A DNA stretch of 64,000 nucleotides. It comes from Candidatus Rokuibacteriota bacterium. GTDB taxonomy: Bacteria; Methylomirabilota; Methylomirabilia; Rokubacteriales; CSP1-6. Position 1 is the first letter of the stretch. Each line of letters begins with the position of its first letter. Position numbers and translations under genes: made by a program. The DNA lies in contig QHTE01000061.1 of NCBI GenBank assembly GCA_003220685.1, positions 1 to 64,000 on the forward strand. Direction: 5' to 3'. The notes under the pieces were generated by a model. The model was not told the origin of the DNA and did not search any database. It saw only the letters and a list, made by a program, of their open reading frames with translations. Of the stretch, positions 1 to 8,497 are shown one piece after another.

Positions 1-104
1 ACCCGGCCGGTCAGGTCGCCGTACTTCTCGCCCAGCTTGACGAAGACGTCCTCGAGGCGTCGTTGGAGCGCCCACTCCTTCTCGGTCCGCTCGGGCTCGG
101 CCAT
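1..104 (-). CDS. Unidentified protein, N-terminal fragment (runs off window)
   Basis: Only the first 34 or so codons are present, beginning MAEPERTEKEWALQRRL and continuing off the left edge. The ATG lies 5 nt downstream of the stop of the BFN-domain gene on the same strand, so the two are probably co-transcribed. The visible part is charged and helical with no signal peptide or recognisable domain. Function cannot be assigned from this fragment. Confidence 0.55.
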   Translation of the reverse strand, partial: MAEPERTEKEWALQRRLEDVFVKLGEKYGDLTGR

Positions 105-108
105 GGCG

Positions 109-648
109 TCAGATCGACGGGCGGCGCGGCGGCGCGCTGTTGCCCGCCTTGTCGAACACGCGCTCCTCGACCAGCACCGGCACCTTCGCGCGGATCGCCA
201 GCGCGATCGCGTCCGACGGGCGCGCGTCGAGCTGGAGCTCGGGCCCGCCTGCGTTCAGATAGACGATCGCGTAGAAGATGTCGTCGCGCAGATCGGTGAT
301 GACCACGCGCGTGAGCGTCACCTTGAGCCGGCCGAAGAGTGTCAGGAAGAGATCGTGCGTCAGCGGACGCGGCGGCGTCACGCCCTGGAGCGGGACGGCG
401 ATCCCGGTCGCCTCGGCGAGCCCGATCGCGAGGGCGACGGAGCGGCGGTCGCGCTTGCCCTGGAGCAGGACGGTCGGCTGCTGGGTGTTCTGATCCACCA
501 TGACCGCGACCACCTCGACCTCTTGCGCGCCGGTCGGCTTCGGCGGGACCACGTCCGGGCGGTCCGGGGCGAGGACAGCGCGCTCGGGCACGCCGAGCCC
601 TGCGACGATCAACAGGCCGATCACGCCGATCCGGACGCTCATGTTCAT
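109..648 (-). CDS. Bifunctional nuclease (BFN/DUF151) domain protein with signal peptide
   Basis: A 179-residue protein with a hydrophobic N-terminal signal or anchor (about residues 5-25) followed by a BFN/DUF151 domain (about 42-165). The family hallmark DARPSDAIALAIRAKVPV is near residues 141-158. BFN proteins were named for a plant enzyme with RNase/DNase activity; bacterial members are common but poorly understood. The ATG at 648 has a good ribosome site (AGGAG, 6 nt away); a second ATG two codons in is a weaker choice. A -10-like TATACT lies at 684-679. The export signal is the unusual part and suggests it acts outside the cytoplasm; that is inference. Confidence 0.85.
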   Translation of the reverse strand: MNMSVRIGVIGLLIVAGLGVPERAVLAPDRPDVVPPKPTGAQEVEVVAVMVDQNTQQPTVLLQGKRDRRSVALAIGLAEATGIAVPLQGVTPPRPLTHDLFLTLFGRLKVTLTRVVITDLRDDIFYAIVYLNAGGPELQLDARPSDAIALAIRAKVPVLVEERVFDKAGNSAPPRRPSI

Positions 649-678
649 GCCGGCTCCTGTTCCCGAAACGGTGAAGTC

Positions 679-684
679 AGTATA
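679..684 (-). promoter_or_regulatory. Putative -10 box (TATACT) for the BFN-domain gene
   Basis: TATACT on the minus strand, in the 46-nt gap between the MFS gene and the BFN gene. It would give a leader of about 24 nt that holds the AGGAG ribosome site. No convincing -35 hexamer lies 16-18 nt upstream, so this rests on the -10 alone. Confidence 0.35.
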
Positions 685-694
685 GCGCCAGCCG

Positions 695-1876
695 TCAGGC
701 GGCGCGACGCTCGACCAGCCCCATGCTGAGCGCGGCGCCGAGCAGCAGGAACGCCGCGAGCATCGTCCACATGAACCGGTAGCCGATCGCGTGCGTGATG
801 TAGCCGAACGCGAACGAGCCCGCCGTCTGTCCGACCAGGAAGACCGCGCTGAACATGGCGACGACGACCCCGCGGCGCGTCTCCGGCGCGTGGTCGGTCA
901 CCATGGCCGCCAGCCCCGGATAGAGCAGCCCGTGCGCGCCGCCCGACATCAAGCCGATCACCACGAGCACGGGCACGATCGGCGTGAGGCTCGTGCGGGT
1001 GACCACGAAGCCGAGCAGCGCGAGCAGCGCGGTCGCGGCGGTCTGCACGAACATCGACGGCACGATCACCGCTCGCCGTCCATGGGTATCGATGAGGCGC
1101 CCGCCGAACACGCGCACGCCGATCGCGGCCACGGCGAACGCCGTATAGAAGAGGGCGAGCGTCTCGATCCCGAGGCTGTCGGCGAAGGTGGGCACGAAGA
1201 CGAAGATCGTGCCGGCGCCGAGACCGAAGAAGAGCGTGACGACCATGTGGCGATGACGAAGCTCGTGGAGCCCGCCGCGCTCCCACAGGGAGCCCGCCAC
1301 CGGCAGCGGCGTGCCCGCCCGCCCGCGGGGCAGGCTCCAGACGTAGCCGGCCGCGACGACCGCCATCGCGGTGGACATGACGAAGAGCGGCCGGAAGCCC
1401 ATCCTTCGCACCACCGCTTCCCCGACGAGGGGCGCGATCGCGGTCGCCACGAGCCCCGCGACGCCGTAGATCCCGAGCGCCCAGCCCCGGCGCGACGGCG
1501 GCGTCAGGTCCAGCACGTACGAATAGTTCGCGACGAAGAAGGCGGAGAACCCGATGCCCTGAAGGGCGCGCACGAGCGCCAGGAGCGGGATCGACGGCGT
1601 CGTCGTGGCCAGGAGCGCCGCGGCAATCACCAGGCCCGCGCCGGTCAGCATGAAGCGCCGCCGGCCGAACGCGTCGACCAGCGGGCCCACGAGCGGCTGG
1701 CAGAGGATGCCGATCGCGTTGTACAGGCCCATGACCAGACCGATCTCGACCTCGGTCCCGCCGATGCCCTCGATGTAGAGCGGCAGGAGGATGAAGCAGT
1801 TGAGGCTGAAGAAGAAAAAGAAGTTGGTGATCGTCGCCCGGACGAAAGCCTTGTCGGCTAAAATGGGCGACGACAC
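695..1876 (-). CDS. MFS transporter (drug/metabolite efflux type)
   Basis: A 393-residue major facilitator with about twelve hydrophobic segments. The loop after helix 2 carries the MFS signature LVDAFGRRRFML, and a second copy ending LIDTHGRRAVIV marks the repeat in the C-terminal half. That length and the two six-helix halves are typical of proton-driven efflux permeases. The start is a GTG. The divergent hotdog gene starts only 14 bp away, so the two promoters must overlap the opposing gene. The substrate cannot be read from the sequence. Confidence 0.85.
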   Translation of the reverse strand: MSSPILADKAFVRATITNFFFFFSLNCFILLPLYIEGIGGTEVEIGLVMGLYNAIGILCQPLVGPLVDAFGRRRFMLTGAGLVIAAALLATTTPSIPLLALVRALQGIGFSAFFVANYSYVLDLTPPSRRGWALGIYGVAGLVATAIAPLVGEAVVRRMGFRPLFVMSTAMAVVAAGYVWSLPRGRAGTPLPVAGSLWERGGLHELRHRHMVVTLFFGLGAGTIFVFVPTFADSLGIETLALFYTAFAVAAIGVRVFGGRLIDTHGRRAVIVPSMFVQTAATALLALLGFVVTRTSLTPIVPVLVVIGLMSGGAHGLLYPGLAAMVTDHAPETRRGVVVAMFSAVFLVGQTAGSFAFGYITHAIGYRFMWTMLAAFLLLGAALSMGLVERRAA

Positions 1877-1890
1877 TCGAAAATTATCTC

Positions 1891-2871
1891 ATGAGCGCCA
1901 TCGATGCCACGCTTCGTCACGCCCTGGAAGTCAGCGGCCCCGACCTGGTCCTCACCCTCGATCCCGCGCTCCAGGGGCTCCCCGACGCCGCGCACGGCGG
2001 CTCGGTGCTCGCGGTGTTCGACGCGCTCGCGGGCGCGACCGCGCCGCGCGAGGTCGCCGGCATCTATCGCCGCCGCGTCCCCCTCGGCCTGCCGCTGACC
2101 CTGCGCCGCAGCCACGAAGACTCAACCGAGACTTTCGTGCTATGCGATCAGAGCGAGGGCGTCCTGGTCGACGGCCGCGTCGCGATATTGGCCGCGGATG
2201 CAGTCACCGCCGCGCCAAGTCGGCCGGGCGGGGGCGGGGGGGCTCTCCGGGGACCCGTGTTGTCAGGGTTGACTCGACGAGACGCGACAGCACTGGACTC
2301 CAGAGACGCGGCTAGCGTGGTCCCCGCAGGGCCCCCCCGCCCCCGCCCGGCCGACGATGACGACGCCGAGCGAGATGCGTATCCGTTGCCAATCTCGCGC
2401 GCGTGTTTTGCGTGTGGGACGGACAACGAGCTTGGACTTCGCGCGCGGCTCGAGTTCGACGCCGACTCGGTCCGCGGCGCGTGGCAGCCGCGCGCGCCGT
2501 TTCGCAGGCCAGACGGCTCGCTCGCACCCGTCGCGCTGACGACCTTGCTCGACGAGGCCGCGTTCTGGCTCGGGGCCCTGGCCACCGGCGAATCGGGGAT
2601 GACGACGGAGCTCCGCGTCTCGCTCCACGAACCCGCTCCGTTCGAGGCACCCGTCACCGTGAGCGGCCGCCGCGCCGCGGTGCGCCCTCGGAGCGAGGAT
2701 CCGCGCTACCAGGAGACCGAGATCGTCGCGCGCGCCGGCGGGCACGTCGTCGCGACGGCGCGCATCACGTTCGTGGTCGTGCGCGGCGCCGCGCGGCGCC
2801 TCGTCGGCGGGATGCTCGCGATCAACGACCCGGCGTGCGTGCGGCGCGTGTTTCCCGCGTACACGCGCTGA
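1891..2871 (+). CDS. Double hotdog-fold thioesterase-like protein with in-frame palindromic insert
   Basis: Residues 1-108 look like a first hotdog domain (PDAAHGGSVLAVFDALAG, like the HGG-x-x-x-x-x-D signature of PaaI-type thioesterases). A second hotdog domain runs from about residue 165 (CFACGTDNELGLRARL) to the end. Such tandem proteins usually hydrolyse or bind acyl-CoA thioesters. The 45-residue linker between them is Gly/Pro/Arg-rich and is encoded by an inverted-repeat element (2219-2355) that keeps the frame open. The frame stays intact on both sides, so the gene is probably still expressed. ATG start; a TAAAAT about 27 nt upstream could be its -10 box. No close Shine-Dalgarno sequence. 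Confidence 0.7.
   Translation: MSAIDATLRHALEVSGPDLVLTLDPALQGLPDAAHGGSVLAVFDALAGATAPREVAGIYRRRVPLGLPLTLRRSHEDSTETFVLCDQSEGVLVDGRVAILAADAVTAAPSRPGGGGGALRGPVLSGLTRRDATALDSRDAASVVPAGPPRPRPADDDDAERDAYPLPISRACFACGTDNELGLRARLEFDADSVRGAWQPRAPFRRPDGSLAPVALTTLLDEAAFWLGALATGESGMTTELRVSLHEPAPFEAPVTVSGRRAAVRPRSEDPRYQETEIVARAGGHVVATARITFVVVRGAARRLVGGMLAINDPACVRRVFPAYTR
2219..2355. repeat. 137-bp palindromic element inside a coding frame (copy 1)
   Basis: Two 37-bp arms (2219-2255 and 2319-2355) are inverted copies with 35 of 37 matches, separated by a 63-nt loop. The outer half of each arm is a run of G (or C), and the inner half contains GGGCTCTCCGGGGACC. A second element of almost the same size and architecture sits at 28749-28886. 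Both arms could pair in RNA as a long stem. It lies wholly between the two hotdog domains and is translated as a linker. No clear target duplication flanks it. Confidence 0.8.
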
Positions 2872-2909
2872 GCCGTGCAGCTCACCGAGGCCGACAAAGG
2901 AGACGTACG

Positions 2910-3296
2910 ATGCCCAAGACCACCCAGCTCGTCCTGACGCTTCAGTCCAAGAGAGGCGTGCTCGCGGGAATTGGCCGCGCGCTGGCCGACGCCAAGGTCA
3001 ACATCCTCTCGCTCTCGGCGGCCGAGGTCGCGGGGCGCGGCAAGATCCGCATGGTCGTCAACAAGCCGGCCCTCGCCAAGCGGGCGCTGCGGAAGGCGCG
3101 CGTGCGCTTCGTCGAGGAAGTGGCGTTCGCCAAGCGACTCACCAACAAACCCGGGGCGCTCGCGCGCGTCGCCGACAGGCTCGCGCGCGGCGGCGTCAAC
3201 ATCAAGGCCGCCTATGCGACCACCGCCGGGCGCGGCGGGGCGACCGTCGTCTTCACGGTGTCGAATCCGGCCAAGGCGCGCCGGATTATCGGCTAG
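2910..3296 (+). CDS. Tandem ACT-domain protein
   Basis: A 128-residue protein made of two ACT domains and nothing else: about residues 5-66 (LQSKRGVLAGIGRALADAKV) and 72-128 (NKPGALARVADRLARGGVNI). ACT domains are small ligand-binding modules that usually sense amino acids. Stand-alone pairs are thought to act as regulators or accessory subunits. Start chosen at the ATG at 2910 because AAAGGAG lies 7 nt upstream; the open frame extends further up only as a shadow of the hotdog gene. It converges on the epoxide hydrolase gene with a 23-bp gap. Confidence 0.75.
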   Translation: MPKTTQLVLTLQSKRGVLAGIGRALADAKVNILSLSAAEVAGRGKIRMVVNKPALAKRALRKARVRFVEEVAFAKRLTNKPGALARVADRLARGGVNIKAAYATTAGRGGATVVFTVSNPAKARRIIG

Positions 3297-3319
3297 CCGG
3301 AGGCCCGCCGAGCGTCGGC

Positions 3320-4465
3320 TCAACGGAGCGGGCGGAAGAAGGCTCGGATGTCGGCGGCCAGGGCCTCGGGCTCTTCGAGGGCGGCGAAGTGGCCGCCCGC
3401 CGGCATGGCGGTCCAGCGCTGGATGTTGTAGCTGCGCTCGGCCCACGCGCGCGGCGGCAGCAGGATCTCGCGCGGGAAGGCGGCGTAGGCCGTCGGCACG
3501 GTGATCCGCTTGCCGTCCGGAAGCGGCCACGGGCGATGCAGGCGCGCGTAGTACGGCCAGAACGACGAATTGATCGCGCCCGTGACCCAGTAGAGCGTCA
3601 CGTTAGTGAGCAGGGTGTCCTTCGAGAAGCGCCGCTCGACGTCGCCGCCGCAGTCGCTCCACGTCCGGAACTTCTCGACGATCCACGCCGCCAGGCCGAC
3701 CGGTGAGTCGGTGAGCCCGTAGGCGAGCGTCTGCGGCTTCGTGCCCTGGATCGACTGGTAGCCCGTTTCCTCGCGCTGCCAGCGCTGGAGCTGCGTGATG
3801 TAGGCGTGCTCCTCGTCGGTCGGCTTGTCGGGCGGCGCGGGATCGCGCCGCACGGCGAGCAGGTTCAGGTGGATTCCCGCCAGGCGCTCGGGATATTGCA
3901 GGCCGAGCCGCGAGGTGATGAAGGCGCCCCAGTCGCCGCCCTGCGCGGCGAAGCGGCGGTAGCCCAGGACGTCCGTCATCAGGCGCGCGAAGACGTCGGC
4001 GATCTCCTCGACTCCGAAGCGCGCCTGACCGGGACGGAAGGAAAACCCGTAGCCCGGCAGCGACGGCGCGACCACGGTGAAGGCGTCCGCCGGATCGCCG
4101 CCGAACCGGGCGGGATCGGTCAGCATCGGCAGGATCCGCTCGAACTCCACGATCGAGCCGGGCCAGCCGTGCGAGAGCAAGAGCGGCATCGGCGCGGGCC
4201 CGACCCCGGGCTCGTGGATGAAGTGCACGTCGATCCCGTCGAGCGCGACCGTGAACTGCCGGAGCTTGTTGAGCCGCGCCTCGTGGGTGCGCCAGTCGTA
4301 GCGGCGGCGCCAGTGCTCGACCAGCTCCTTCATGTACGCGACGCTCGTGCCGTAGCGCCAGCCCGCCTCCGGGGGCTCGTCGGGCCAGCGCACGCGCTCG
4401 AGTCGGGCGCGCAGATCGGCGAGGACATCGTCGGCCACCTTGATCGCGAACGGTCGCGGCGTCAT
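3320..4465 (-). CDS. Epoxide hydrolase (EHN-type alpha/beta hydrolase)
   Basis: A 381-residue protein with the N-terminal epoxide hydrolase region (residues 1-110, including RWPDEPPEAGWRYG) and an alpha/beta hydrolase core. The oxyanion motif LLLSHGWPGS, the nucleophile aspartate in GGDWGAF and the C-terminal histidine in GGHFAALEEP are all present. Length matches microsomal-type bacterial enzymes, which open epoxides to diols. ATG at 4465 overlaps the stop of the upstream ArsC-like gene (ATGA). Last gene of the long minus-strand run. The natural epoxide is not known. Confidence 0.9.
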   Translation of the reverse strand: MTPRPFAIKVADDVLADLRARLERVRWPDEPPEAGWRYGTSVAYMKELVEHWRRRYDWRTHEARLNKLRQFTVALDGIDVHFIHEPGVGPAPMPLLLSHGWPGSIVEFERILPMLTDPARFGGDPADAFTVVAPSLPGYGFSFRPGQARFGVEEIADVFARLMTDVLGYRRFAAQGGDWGAFITSRLGLQYPERLAGIHLNLLAVRRDPAPPDKPTDEEHAYITQLQRWQREETGYQSIQGTKPQTLAYGLTDSPVGLAAWIVEKFRTWSDCGGDVERRFSKDTLLTNVTLYWVTGAINSSFWPYYARLHRPWPLPDGKRITVPTAYAAFPREILLPPRAWAERSYNIQRWTAMPAGGHFAALEEPEALAADIRAFFRPLR

Positions 4466-4845
4466 GCTGGCTTGCTCCCTCCCGGCTTCGCGGTGTCCAC
4501 CCACTCCAGCCAGGCCCCCGGCGCATGCCCGATCGCCACGCGGCCGCCGCATCGCACGAGCGGCGTCCGGAGCAGCCGCGGCTCGGTCAGCGCGCGCTCG
4601 AGCAGCCGCTCGGGCGAGTCCCCGGCCACGCGTAAGCCGAGCGTCTTGTACCGCGCGCCCTCGCGATCGATCAGTGCCCCGGCGCCGAATTTCTCGGCGA
4701 AGCGTCTGAGCTCGCCGCGCGCCGCCGGACGCTCCTTCAGGTCGACGAAGTGCACGGCGATGCCGCGCTCTTTGAAGAAGCGCTGCGCCTTGCGCGTGTC
4801 CTGGCAATCGGTGAAGCCGAAGATCTGCGCCTGGATCGTCGTCAC
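4462..4845 (-). CDS. ArsC/Spx-family thioredoxin-fold protein (YffB-like)
   Basis: A 127-residue protein of the ArsC/Spx family. The conserved cysteine is in FTDCQDTRKAQRFF (about residue 14), where relatives have CxxxRKA. A later Arg-rich stretch, LLRTPLVRCGGRVAIG, matches the family's arginine region. Members include arsenate reductases, transcription regulators and proteins of unknown role; with no arsenic genes nearby a YffB-like or redox role is more likely. It starts with GTG in a GTGA overlap with the PHP gene and ends in an ATGA overlap with the epoxide hydrolase, so it is translationally coupled on both sides. Confidence 0.7.
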   Translation of the reverse strand: MTTIQAQIFGFTDCQDTRKAQRFFKERGIAVHFVDLKERPAARGELRRFAEKFGAGALIDREGARYKTLGLRVAGDSPERLLERALTEPRLLRTPLVRCGGRVAIGHAPGAWLEWVDTAKPGGSKPA

Positions 4846-5717
4846 GCGATCGAACCCGGCGCGGGCGACGCGCTCGGCGCCTCTTCGGCGAGCGATGCGA
4901 GGCGGCGCCGCAATTCGTGCCAGGCGCTCTCGGGAACCGGCTGGGTGCCCGGATGCCGGACGCCCCCGACGCGCGGACCGTGGAAATCGGAGCCGCCCGT
5001 GGCGACGAGGCCGAGCCGCGCGCACAGCTCCCCGTACGCCGCGATCTGCGTCGACGAGTGCTCCGGGTAGAACGCCTCGATGCCGAGGAGCCCGGCCTCG
5101 ACCAGCTCGGGGATCAGCTCGTCGCGGTTCGCGAGCCCGGGGTGGGCCAGCACGGGCACGCCGCGCGCCCGCCGGATGACGCGCACGGCCTCGACGGGCG
5201 CAAGCCGCCTGCGCGGCACGTTCGCCGGGCCGTTCAGCGAGAGATAGCGGTCGAACGCCTCGCGGACCGACTTCACATGGCCGCGGTCGACCATCGCCTG
5301 CGCCACGTGCGGCCGGCCGGCCGAGCCCTCCTTCACGAGCGCGAACACGTCGTCGGGATCGATCGGCACGCCGAGCTCCGCGAGTCGAGCGGCGATCCGG
5401 TATACGCGCTGCCGTCGCTCCTGGCGCTGCGCGCCGAGGAACTCCTGGAACCACTCCGCCTCCCAGTCCAGGCAGTAGCCGAGCACGTGGATCTCGGCGC
5501 CGGGGACGTCGCAGTTGATCTCGAGGCCCGGCACGATCTCGAGCGAGGCCAGGCTGCGCGCCTCGTCCATCGCCTCCCTGACCCCGCCGGTGGAATCGTG
5601 GTCGGTCACCGCGAGGACGCGCACGCCGTGGCGCGCGGCCAGTCTCACCAGGTCGCGCGGCGTCAGGTTGCCGTCGGACGCGGTCGTGTGCGAGTGCAGA
5701 TCGACCGCGTCGCCCAC
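4842..5717 (-). CDS. PHP-domain phosphoesterase (RnaAM/YciV-like)
   Basis: A 291-residue PHP phosphoesterase. Metal-binding motifs appear in order: DLHSHTTASDG near the N terminus, AVTDHDSTGG, GLEINCD with EIHVLGY, GRPHVAQAMV, VLAHPG, and GSDFHGPRVGG near the C terminus. Length and motif layout match the TrpH/YciV group, which removes the 3'-phosphate from 3',5'-nucleoside bisphosphates and trims 5' ends of small RNAs. The GTG start lies 3 nt after the stop of the aminopeptidase gene. The exact substrate is inferred from family only. Confidence 0.85.
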   Translation of the reverse strand: MGDAVDLHSHTTASDGNLTPRDLVRLAARHGVRVLAVTDHDSTGGVREAMDEARSLASLEIVPGLEINCDVPGAEIHVLGYCLDWEAEWFQEFLGAQRQERRQRVYRIAARLAELGVPIDPDDVFALVKEGSAGRPHVAQAMVDRGHVKSVREAFDRYLSLNGPANVPRRRLAPVEAVRVIRRARGVPVLAHPGLANRDELIPELVEAGLLGIEAFYPEHSSTQIAAYGELCARLGLVATGGSDFHGPRVGGVRHPGTQPVPESAWHELRRRLASLAEEAPSASPAPGSIA

Positions 5718-5719
5718 CG

Positions 5720-7204
5720 CTAGTCCTCGAGGTACGTCAGGATCGTGCGCACCGCGAAACCGGTGGCGCCCTTCGGGGCCAGCGGCAGATCCTTCTCGGT
5801 GAACGCCGGACCCGCGATGTCCAGGTGCGCCCACGGCGTCGTGCCCGCGAACTCCTTCAGGAACAGCCCGGCCGTGATCGCCCCGCCGCCGCGCGGTCCG
5901 ACGTTGTTGAGGTCTGCGACCTCGCTCTTGAGGTTGTCGCGATACTCGTCGATCAGCGGCAGCTGCCAGAGCCGCTCGCCCGCGGCCTCCGCCGCCTTCA
6001 TGAGGCGATTCGCCAGCGCCTGGTTGTTCGCCATGAGCCCCGAGCAGAGCTGGCCGAGCGCGATGACGCAGGCCCCCGTCAAGGTCGCCATGTCGATGAT
6101 CTCGTCGGCCTGGATGTTCGTGTTGGCGTAGCAGAGCCCGTCGGCCAGGGTCAGGCGCCCCTCGGCGTCCGTGTTGCCGATCTCGATCGTGGTGCCGTTC
6201 ATCGCGCGCAGCACGTCGCCCGGGCGAATGGCCGACCCCGACGGCATGTTCTCGGTCGCGGCGATCAGCCCGTGGACCTCGGCCGCCGGCTTGAGCGCCG
6301 GCAGCGCGCGCATGATGCCGAGCACGGCGGCGGCGCCGGCCATGTCGTACTTCATGCGCAGCATGCCGTCGGGCGGCTTGAGGTCGAGCCCGCCGGAGTC
6401 GAACGTGATGCCCTTGCCGATGAGGACGATCTTCTTCCGCTTGCGGCCCGCCGCGGGCCGCCCGGACGGATGGTAGGTCAGGTGAATGAACTTGGGGGGC
6501 TGCTCGCTCCCGGCGGCGACGCCGAGGAACGCGCCCATCCCCATCTTCTTGCAGTCGGCCCGCTCGAACACCTTGACCTCGATGCGCGACTCCTTGCCGA
6601 GCTCAGTGGCGGCGCGCGCGAGGTCGGTCGGGTGCAGATCGTTGGCGGGCGCGTTGATCAGGTCGCGCGCGAACGACGTCGCGAGTGCGAAGCTCTCGCC
6701 GCGCCGCATGCCGTCTCCGGCTTCGCGCGCGCGGCGCGCGTCGGGCTCGACCAGGCGAAGCTCGCTGACGGTCTTCTCGGCCTTCTCCCGCTTGTAGCGG
6801 TCGAAGGAGTAGGTGCCGAGGAGGGCGCCTTCCACGACCGCCTGCGCCCGCTGGCGCGCGGTCAGCCGGTCGCCGAGCACTTCGGCGGCCACCGTGCGCG
6901 CGCCGAGGTCGCGGGCCCGGCGTACCGCCGCCGCGGCCGCCCGCCGCAGCACCTCGGAGGTCGTCTCGGTCCTCGGGCCGAGCCCGGCGACGACGATCCG
7001 ACGGCCGTCGGCGTGCGCGTGCGTGACCTGCCCCGCCTTCGCCGAGAACTTCTCGGCGTCGAGCACCCGCTTGAGCTGCCCCTGCGCTGAGCGATCGAGG
7101 CGCGCCAGACGCTCCGGCAGTTTCGTCTCGCCGACGTAGAGACCGACGACGAGGGCGTCGGCCGGGACCTCTTCCAGCCGCTTGGTGACGATCTCGACTT
7201 TCAC
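5720..7204 (-). CDS. pepA: Leucyl aminopeptidase (M17)
   Basis: A 494-residue M17 leucyl aminopeptidase. The N-terminal macro-like domain covers about residues 1-165. The catalytic domain shows the family signature NTDAEGRLTLADGL, the metal- and base-providing LIGKGITFDSGGLDLKP, and DMAGAAAVLG. It is a cytosolic, usually hexameric, di-metal enzyme that releases N-terminal residues from peptides; some relatives also bind DNA. The GTG start overlaps the Nudix stop (GTGA). All expected catalytic residues are visible, and the length is normal. Confidence 0.95.
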   Translation of the reverse strand: MKVEIVTKRLEEVPADALVVGLYVGETKLPERLARLDRSAQGQLKRVLDAEKFSAKAGQVTHAHADGRRIVVAGLGPRTETTSEVLRRAAAAAVRRARDLGARTVAAEVLGDRLTARQRAQAVVEGALLGTYSFDRYKREKAEKTVSELRLVEPDARRAREAGDGMRRGESFALATSFARDLINAPANDLHPTDLARAATELGKESRIEVKVFERADCKKMGMGAFLGVAAGSEQPPKFIHLTYHPSGRPAAGRKRKKIVLIGKGITFDSGGLDLKPPDGMLRMKYDMAGAAAVLGIMRALPALKPAAEVHGLIAATENMPSGSAIRPGDVLRAMNGTTIEIGNTDAEGRLTLADGLCYANTNIQADEIIDMATLTGACVIALGQLCSGLMANNQALANRLMKAAEAAGERLWQLPLIDEYRDNLKSEVADLNNVGPRGGGAITAGLFLKEFAGTTPWAHLDIAGPAFTEKDLPLAPKGATGFAVRTILTYLED

Positions 7205-7641
7205 CCGCGCGTTCCTCCTCTCAGCGCCACGGCTCGCCGGATCATGTCCAGGAGACCCTGGGTCGTGTCGAGCTCGGCCAGACGGCCGATCTCGAACCAC
7301 TGCGCCTCGGCGGCGTCGTCACCCGCCTCGACGTCCAGCGAATCGGGATACGCCAGGTAGTCCACCAGCACGTAATGGTAGCGAACGCGACCGGCGTCGT
7401 CCTTCACGACGCGATCGAGAACGCCGGCCACGTCGACGATCCGGATCTTGATCCCGCACTCCTCGAGGATCTCGCGTGCGATGGCCTCGCGGGTGGTCTC
7501 ACCGAGCTCGACGAGGCCGCCGGGCAGGCTCCACTTCCCGAAGGACGGCGCCTTGCCGCGGCGCACGAGCAGCACCCGGTCCTCGTGGAGGATGACCGCG
7601 CCGACGCCGACCCGCGGGTAGTCCGGGTACTCGCGGCTCAC
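7201..7641 (-). CDS. Nudix hydrolase
   Basis: A 146-residue Nudix hydrolase. The Nudix box GGLVELGETTREAIAREI continuing to LEECGI (about residues 40-63) has the full G-x5-E-x7-R-E-x2-E-E-x-G pattern. Such enzymes hydrolyse nucleoside diphosphates linked to another group; NADH, ADP-ribose and oxidised nucleotides are common substrates. The tail and partners do not single one out. It overlaps its neighbours by GTGA at both ends. Its position near a macro-domain gene makes ADP-ribose a substrate worth testing, which is inference. Confidence 0.9.
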   Translation of the reverse strand: MSREYPDYPRVGVGAVILHEDRVLLVRRGKAPSFGKWSLPGGLVELGETTREAIAREILEECGIKIRIVDVAGVLDRVVKDDAGRVRYHYVLVDYLAYPDSLDVEAGDDAAEAQWFEIGRLAELDTTQGLLDMIRRAVALRGGTRG

Positions 7642-8456
7642 GCGGGCCCCGTCAGCCAGGCGTCGGTCGCGTACTTGCCGCGCGCGAGCCGCTCGACCGA
7701 CGCGATCTCGTCGGCGGTGAGCCCGTCGGGCCGGAGGTCGAGCCCGTGCTCGCGCTCGAACGCCGCCGCGAGCGCCGCGGCGACGTCGTCGAACTTGGGC
7801 CGGTGACCGAACGCGGCCTCGAGCGTCGTCAGGCTGGCGAGCGGAGCCTCGGTCGTCGGGAAGATCTCGGCCAGGCGTTCCGCGTCGACGCCGAGCAGGA
7901 TCGATCCGTGCTGGACAAACACACGGCCGTATCGCCGCTGCGCGCTCCCGACGAGCTTGCGTCCGTGGAGCTCGATCTCGCAGCTGCCGGTGCGCGCGAA
8001 GCAAAACGCCGGCGTCGGCTCGTCGCCGCGCGCGACGCCGACCATCTCGACCGGCGCGCCGAGCGCCCGAAGGCCTCCGGCCAGCGCCCGGCCGATCCAC
8101 TGGTAGCTGTAGAGCAGATCGCGCGCGCCCCCGCCGATGTCGTCGGCGGCGGCGGCGACGCTGTACGTGAGCTGGCGCTCCGGGCCGTCGTGGTAGATCG
8201 CGCTCCCGCCGGTGAGGCGGCGCACGAGCCCGACGCCGAGGCGGCGGCAGGCGGCAACGTCGACGTGGCGATCGAGCGGCTGGCCGTAGCCGAGCGACAC
8301 GGTGGGCGGCGCCCAGGCGAAGAAGCGGATCGTCGGCGGCGAGGCGCCGGCGCGCCGCCCGAGCCACACGGCCTCGTCGATCGCCATGTTCGTGGCGCCG
8401 TCGACGGGCTCGGTCACGAGCAAGCGCCAGGGCCGGGGACGCGCGCGGTCCGTCAC
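7638..8456 (-). CDS. Octanoyl/lipoyl transferase of the LplA/LipM family
   Basis: A 272-residue BPL/LplA-fold enzyme. Diagnostic stretches are RRLTGGSAIYHDGPERQLTY (about residues 78-97) and GRKLVGSAQRR followed by VFVQHGSILL. The FCFARTG segment before GRKLVGSAQ places a cysteine where LipM octanoyltransferases have their catalytic cysteine, and the lysine of GRKLVGS is the usual acyl-binding lysine. It probably transfers octanoate or lipoate to GcvH and other E2-type proteins. It lies in the same minus-strand run as gcvH. GTG start. LipM versus LplA activity is not settled by sequence alone. Confidence 0.8.
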   Translation of the reverse strand: MTDRARPRPWRLLVTEPVDGATNMAIDEAVWLGRRAGASPPTIRFFAWAPPTVSLGYGQPLDRHVDVAACRRLGVGLVRRLTGGSAIYHDGPERQLTYSVAAAADDIGGGARDLLYSYQWIGRALAGGLRALGAPVEMVGVARGDEPTPAFCFARTGSCEIELHGRKLVGSAQRRYGRVFVQHGSILLGVDAERLAEIFPTTEAPLASLTTLEAAFGHRPKFDDVAAALAAAFEREHGLDLRPDGLTADEIASVERLARGKYATDAWLTGPA

Positions 8457-8497
8457 GGCCCTAGCATCGCACGGGACCGTGACGGACGCTCAGCTCG

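Noticed and set aside
791-1861. Long plus-strand frame opposite the MFS gene
   Set aside because: Arg/His/Asp-rich shadow of the minus-strand membrane protein; no start signals and no domain. Similar long shadows opposite many genes were ignored.
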